From Pseudomonadota bacterium (GTDB lineage: Bacteria; Pseudomonadota; Gammaproteobacteria; Burkholderiales; Burkholderiaceae_C): a stretch of DNA of 64,000 nt. Position numbers and translations under genes: made by a program. A model generated the notes under the pieces. The model saw only the letters and a program-made list of their open reading frames with translations, did no database searches and was not told where the DNA came from. How positions within the stretch are numbered: the first letter of the stretch is position 1; each line of letters begins with the position of its first letter. The stretch is taken from assembly GCA_963205115.1 (NCBI GenBank), contig CAUJHV010000026.1:1-64000 (forward strand), written 5' to 3'. This document shows positions 60,283 to 64,000 of this stretch, piece by piece.

Positions 60283-61494
60283 TCAGCGCACCACGGCGAT
60301 CTGCTCGCGCTTGCCGCCCTTGTAGGTATACAGGGTCAGCGCGCCGTTCTTGATGTCGCCCTTCTCGTCGAAGGCGATGGCGCCGGTCACGCCCTTGTAT
60401 TCGATCTTCGCCAGTTCGGGCAGGTACTTGGCCGGATCGGCCGAGTCAGCCTTCTGCATGGCCGCGACCATCACGTTGACCGAGTCGTACACGTAGGGCG
60501 CGTAGACCTTGACGTCGTCGTTGAACTTCGCCTTGTAGTCGGCGTAGAACTTCGTCATCGTGGTCTTGAATTCGCCTTCGGCACCACCGGCCTCGGCACA
60601 CACCACCTGACCGTCGGACATCGCACCGCCGGCGAGCTTGGGCAGTTCGCTCGAGCAGATGCCGTCGCCACCGACGAACTTGGCCTTGATGCCCAGCTGC
60701 TTCATCTGGCGCATCATCGGACCGGCAACCGCGTCCATGCCGCCGAAGAAGATCACGTCGGGCTTCTTGGCCTTCAAGCCGGTCAAGATGGCGGTGAAGT
60801 CCGTGGCCTTGTCGGTGGTGAATTCACGACCGACAACCTTGCCGCCGGCACCGGCGACACCCTTTTCGAACTCGTCGGCCACACCTTGGCCGTAGGCCGT
60901 GCGGTCGTCGATGACAGCGATGGACTTGCCCTTGAGCTCGGTCACCGAGTACTTGCCCAGCGTGCCGCCCAGGTGCACGTCGTCAGCCACCACGCGGAAC
61001 GTGGTCTTGTAGCCTTGACGCGTGTACTTCGGGTTGGTCGCCGACGGGGAGATCTGCGGCACGCCCGCGTCGCTGTAAATCTTGGAAGCCGGGATCGAGG
61101 TGCCGGAGTTCAGGTGGCCGATGACGCCATGGACCTTGGCGTCGACCAGCTTCTGGGCCGCAGCGGTGCCTTGCTTCGGATCGCCAGCGTCGTCTTCGGC
61201 CAGCAGCTCGAACTTGACCTTCACGCCCTGGATCGTCAGACCCTTGGCGTTCAGTTCCTCGATCGCCATGCGGGCGCCGTTTTCGTTGTCCTTGCCCAGG
61301 TGCGCGATCTGGCCGCTGGTGGGACCGACGTGGCCGATCTTGATGACCGAGGGAGCAGCCGGGGCAGCAGGTGCCGAGGCCACCGCGGGGGCGGCAGCGG
61401 GCGCTGCAGCAGCGGGCGCTTCTTCCTTCTTGCCGCAGGCGGCCAGCAGGGTGGCAATGGAAACCAGCGACAAGGCCAGGGCGTGGTTTTTCAT
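60283..61494 (-). CDS. Branched-chain amino acid-type ABC transporter substrate-binding protein (LivK family), lipoprotein
   Basis: A 403-residue periplasmic-binding protein of the leucine-isoleucine-valine type. The signal peptide ends in a lipobox (LLAACGKK, lipidated Cys20), followed by an Ala/Pro-rich linker (25-48). The type 1 periplasmic fold shows VIKIGHVGPTSGQIAHLGKDNENGARMAIEELN, VIGHLNSGTSIPASKIYSDAGVPQISPSATN and VIDDRTAYGQGVADEF. A ribosome site GGAGGAAC is strong, and CTACAAT (61536-61530) looks like a good -10. It is monocistronic, with its own terminator; the permease and ATPase genes lie elsewhere. Confidence 0.93.
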   Translation of the reverse strand: MKNHALALSLVSIATLLAACGKKEEAPAAAAPAAAPAVASAPAAPAAPSVIKIGHVGPTSGQIAHLGKDNENGARMAIEELNAKGLTIQGVKVKFELLAEDDAGDPKQGTAAAQKLVDAKVHGVIGHLNSGTSIPASKIYSDAGVPQISPSATNPKYTRQGYKTTFRVVADDVHLGGTLGKYSVTELKGKSIAVIDDRTAYGQGVADEFEKGVAGAGGKVVGREFTTDKATDFTAILTGLKAKKPDVIFFGGMDAVAGPMMRQMKQLGIKAKFVGGDGICSSELPKLAGGAMSDGQVVCAEAGGAEGEFKTTMTKFYADYKAKFNDDVKVYAPYVYDSVNVMVAAMQKADSADPAKYLPELAKIEYKGVTGAIAFDEKGDIKNGALTLYTYKGGKREQIAVVR

Positions 61495-61609
61495 CGGGAC
61501 GTTCCTCCGGAACTGTTAGAAAAGCCGCGATTGTAGGGGGGCCCGCGGGAGCGCCATCGGGGGAAGCGCCTAGCCCTGGCGGCATCCTGACGCCGGCGGA
61601 GACCTTGAG

Positions 61610-62047
61610 TCAGGCTTCGGCAGCGCGGTGCTGCGGTTCGAAGCCCGCGCGGCGGTAGGCCTGCCAGCGCTGGCGGCCGTCCTGCGCGGCGGCTTCGTCC
61701 GTGCCCACGATCTCGACGATGCGGCGGTAGGACGCGATCTGCGCGGGCAGTTCGTCACCGCCCAGGCTGAGCGCCAGTTCAGGCGCGGCGCCGGCCACCG
61801 GGCCCTCGCCCAGCCAGATCGGCGTGATGTCCTGACCCGCGCGCGACGCGGCCGGGCCTGCGCGCAGGTGCGGCAGGAAGCCTTCCTTGTCCGCCACCCA
61901 CAACTGCTGATCCAGGCCCTGCAAGCGCTCAGGCGAGCCCAGCACGCGCACCCGGGCGCCGCGCGCAACGGCCACCTTCAGCCAACGCGCGGCGTAGGCC
62001 GCCGGATCATCCACGCCGGTGCGGAATTCGATCACCGGTGCGGCCAC
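61610..62047 (-). CDS. holC: DNA polymerase III chi subunit
   Basis: A 145-residue chi subunit of the clamp-loader complex, which links polymerase III to single-strand binding protein. Chi features are VIEFRTGVDDPAAYAARWLKVAVARGARVRVL, LDQQLWVADKEGFLPHLRAG and TPIWLGEGP. The start is a GTG at 62047, four bases after the pepA stop; the pair pepA-holC on one transcript is usual in proteobacteria. No alternative ATG gives a conserved N-terminus. Confidence 0.9.
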   Translation of the reverse strand: MAAPVIEFRTGVDDPAAYAARWLKVAVARGARVRVLGSPERLQGLDQQLWVADKEGFLPHLRAGPAASRAGQDITPIWLGEGPVAGAAPELALSLGGDELPAQIASYRRIVEIVGTDEAAAQDGRQRWQAYRRAGFEPQHRAAEA

Positions 62048-62051
62048 GTGC

Positions 62052-63512
62052 TCAGTCCTTGCTGCGGCCCAGCACGAAATGGGTCAGCAGGCCGACCGGG
62101 CGGCCCGTGGCGCCCTTGGCCGCACCCGACTTCCAGGCCGAGCCGGCGATATCCAGATGCGCCCACGGCAGGCGGCCGGCAAAACGCTGCAGGAACTTCG
62201 CCGCCGTGATGGCGCCGCCGGCGCGCGGGCCGACATTGCCCATGTCGGCAAAGTTGCTCTTGAGGGCCTCGTCGTATTCGGCGTCCACCGGCATGCGCCA
62301 GCAGGGGTCGCCCGCCCGCTCGCCGGCCTGCGTGAGTTCGCCGGCCAGCGCGTCGTCGGGCGTGAACAGGCCGCTGCGCACGCCGCCCAGCGCGATCACG
62401 CAGGCGCCGGTCAGCGTGGCGATGTCGACCACCGCCGCGGGTTTGAAACGTTCGACGTAGGTCAGCGCGTCACACAGGATGAGCCGGCCCTCGGCGTCGG
62501 TGTTCAGGATCTCGACGGTCTGCTTGGACATCGAGGTGACCACGTCGCCCGGCTTGATCGAGCGGCCGCTGGGCAGGTTCTCGCACGCGGCGATCACGCC
62601 CACGAGGTTGACCTTGGCCTTCAGCGCAGCCACGGCCTTCAAGGTGCCCAGCACGCTGGCTGCGCCGCACATGTCGAACTTCATCTCGTCCATCTCGGCC
62701 GCGGGCTTGATGGAGATGCCGCCGGAATCGAAGGTGATGCCCTTGCCCACCAGCACCACCGGCGCCTGGGACTTGGCCGCGCCGTTCCAGCGCGCGATGA
62801 TGAATTTCAGCGGCTCGTCCGAGCCCTGCGCCACGGCCAGGAAGGCGCCCATGCCCAGCTTCTCGCAGTCCTTGCGGTCCAGCACCTCGACCTTCAGGCC
62901 GTGCGCCTTGGCAAGCCTGCGCGCCTCTGCTGCCAGATCGCTCGGCGTGCAATGGTTGCCCGGGCGATTGCCCAGTTCGCGCGCCAGCGCCACGCCTTCG
63001 GCCACGGCCCGACCCAGGCGCAGGCCTTCGTCCAGATCGGCGCGCGTATCGGATTCGCACAGCAGCAGCATCGACTTCAGCGGCGCCGCCGCGGCCGCCG
63101 AGGGCTTGGTGTGGCGGTACACGTACAGCGCTTCGCCGCAGGCGCAGACCGCGGCCTCGGCATGTGCAGCGCCGGCCGCCGCGCCCGCCAGACCCAGAGC
63201 GACCTCGCGCGCACCGCCGGCCTTGAGTGTCTGCACGGCGCCCAGCACGGCCTTGCCAAACGCCTTGGCCGAGGCGTCGGCCGCCACCACGAACAGCACA
63301 CGCGGCGCGCTCACGCCAGGCGCACCCATCAGCAGCAGGCTGCGGCCCGGCTTGCATTCGAGATCGCCCGCCTTGATCGCGGCAGACATGACCGCGGCGA
63401 GGGTCTTGTCCAGGCCCGCGGGCACGCCATCGCCCACGCTCACGACGATCAGCGCATCGCAGGACAGTTGGGACCATGCCGCCGGAGCAGCCACACGCGT
63501 GTTGAAGTTCAT
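62052..63512 (-). CDS. pepA: Leucyl aminopeptidase (M17)
   Basis: A 486-residue di-zinc aminopeptidase that removes N-terminal amino acids. The M17 signature NTDAEGRLIL is present, with other metal ligands in VGKGITFDSGGISIKPA and DMCGAASV, and the catalytic Lys/Arg in these segments. The N-terminal macro-like domain is about residues 1-170. The ATG at 63512 (MNFNTRVAAP) is chosen; another at 63524 is possible. It is divergent from lptF with only 27 bases between starts, so each promoter must lie partly within the other gene. PepA in E. coli also binds DNA, but nothing here shows that. Confidence 0.95.
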   Translation of the reverse strand: MNFNTRVAAPAAWSQLSCDALIVVSVGDGVPAGLDKTLAAVMSAAIKAGDLECKPGRSLLLMGAPGVSAPRVLFVVAADASAKAFGKAVLGAVQTLKAGGAREVALGLAGAAAGAAHAEAAVCACGEALYVYRHTKPSAAAAAPLKSMLLLCESDTRADLDEGLRLGRAVAEGVALARELGNRPGNHCTPSDLAAEARRLAKAHGLKVEVLDRKDCEKLGMGAFLAVAQGSDEPLKFIIARWNGAAKSQAPVVLVGKGITFDSGGISIKPAAEMDEMKFDMCGAASVLGTLKAVAALKAKVNLVGVIAACENLPSGRSIKPGDVVTSMSKQTVEILNTDAEGRLILCDALTYVERFKPAAVVDIATLTGACVIALGGVRSGLFTPDDALAGELTQAGERAGDPCWRMPVDAEYDEALKSNFADMGNVGPRAGGAITAAKFLQRFAGRLPWAHLDIAGSAWKSGAAKGATGRPVGLLTHFVLGRSKD

Positions 63513-63539
63513 AATTACATCCAATTGGAACGCTGAACG

Positions 63540-64000
63540 ATGTTATTCGATTCATCCGTCAGGCGAGACCTGGCCCGCAGTTTTGCGGCCACCCTGGTTG
63601 TCATCCTGACCATCGTCATCACCATGTTCCTGATCCGCACGCTGGGCCAGGCGGCCGGTGGCGTGGTCGCGCCGCAGGACGTGGCGCTGCTGCTGGGCTT
63701 CACGGCCGCCGGTCATCTGGCGACGATGCTCTGCCTGTCGATGTTCGTCGCGGTGGTGGTGACGCTGGGCCGCATGTACCGCGACAGCGAAATGGTCATC
63801 TGGTTCGCCAGCGGCGTGGGCCTGTCGCGTTTCGTGCGGCCGGTGCTGTGGATGGCGCTGCCCATCGTGCTGGTGGTGGCCGCGTCGATGCTGGTGGTGT
63901 GGCCCTGGGTCAACCAGCAAAGCGCCGAACTGCGCGACCGCTACACGCAGCGTTCGGACCTCTCGCGCGTGGCGCCGGGTGTGTTCCAGTCCTCGGCCGA
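63540..64000 (+). CDS. lptF: LPS export ABC transporter permease LptF, C-terminus beyond the window
   Basis: The first 153 residues are visible and start MLFDSSVRRDLARSFAATLV. Three membrane segments follow (about 15-35, 55-77 and 102-123), with GRMYRDSEMVIWFASGVGL between the second and third, the cytoplasmic loop typical of LptF/LptG. It forms the inner-membrane complex that extracts lipopolysaccharide for transport to the surface. Placement divergent from pepA-holC is the common proteobacterial arrangement. Confidence 0.95.
   Translation, partial: MLFDSSVRRDLARSFAATLVVILTIVITMFLIRTLGQAAGGVVAPQDVALLLGFTAAGHLATMLCLSMFVAVVVTLGRMYRDSEMVIWFASGVGLSRFVRPVLWMALPIVLVVAASMLVVWPWVNQQSAELRDRYTQRSDLSRVAPGVFQSSA

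Noticed and set aside
1..64000. CRISPR arrays, insertion sequences, prophage genes
   Set aside because: No regularly spaced repeats, transposase or integrase motifs, or terminal inverted repeats were seen on either strand.

Overview
The window is a gene-dense, very GC-rich stretch typical of Burkholderiales (Betaproteobacteria, near Comamonadaceae or the Rubrivivax-Leptothrix group). Supporting this: orphan Bug-type (tripartite tricarboxylate) receptors, TRAP transporters, the holC-pepA gene pair divergent from lptF, an RhlE-like helicase next to DbpA, and many short ATGA/GTGA overlaps between co-directional genes. No rRNA, tRNA, CRISPR array, insertion sequence or phage gene was seen. The genus cannot be named from this alone.

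Layout. 1-5.3 kb: a truncated S8 peptidase, then two DEAD-box RNA helicases. 5.5-10.8 kb: a complete ABC importer operon ending in a LOG-like protein, divergent from a LysR regulator. 11-12.2 kb: an NYN/OST-HTH putative RNase and a DUF427 protein. 12.2-22.4 kb: a sugar-acid-like catabolic locus built around a GntR/FCD regulator. One arm runs left (DHDPS-family lyase, TRAP dctQ-dctM-dctP); the other runs right (second DHDPS-family lyase, Bug receptor, DhaK, DhaL, FAD-linked 2-hydroxyacid dehydrogenase). The same perfect 12-bp palindrome lies upstream of both arms. A frameshifted cupin-like pseudogene follows.

23-31 kb and 38.5-52.7 kb hold two blocks of acyl-CoA metabolism: two class III CoA-transferases, three acyl-CoA dehydrogenases (two adjacent, possibly one heteromeric enzyme), two enoyl-CoA hydratases, a FadJ-like fusion, an acyl-CoA synthetase of the ADP-forming type, one true thiolase, two thiolase-like/DUF35 pairs without the usual nucleophilic cysteine, two Bug receptors and an alkylsulfatase. 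An IclR gene lies in the first block. Similar TTCC/GGAA elements sit in several promoters of both blocks, so they may be one regulon for import, CoA activation and side-chain shortening of an unknown organic acid or sulfate ester. Between the blocks are a lipoprotein glycoside hydrolase, a decayed FadJ remnant, and an operon of class II aldolase-like protein, TRAP receptor and LigB-type extradiol dioxygenase downstream of a LysR gene and a 23-bp palindrome.

52.6-60.1 kb carries the most unusual set: a 1915-residue protein with two serine-hydrolase domains and a CHAT caspase-like protease domain, followed by a patatin phospholipase and a small protein with two GDWLV repeats. All are on the minus strand, a candidate uncharacterised protease/lipase effector system. 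60.2-64 kb returns to housekeeping genes: a LivK-type receptor with a clear terminator, holC, pepA and the start of lptF.
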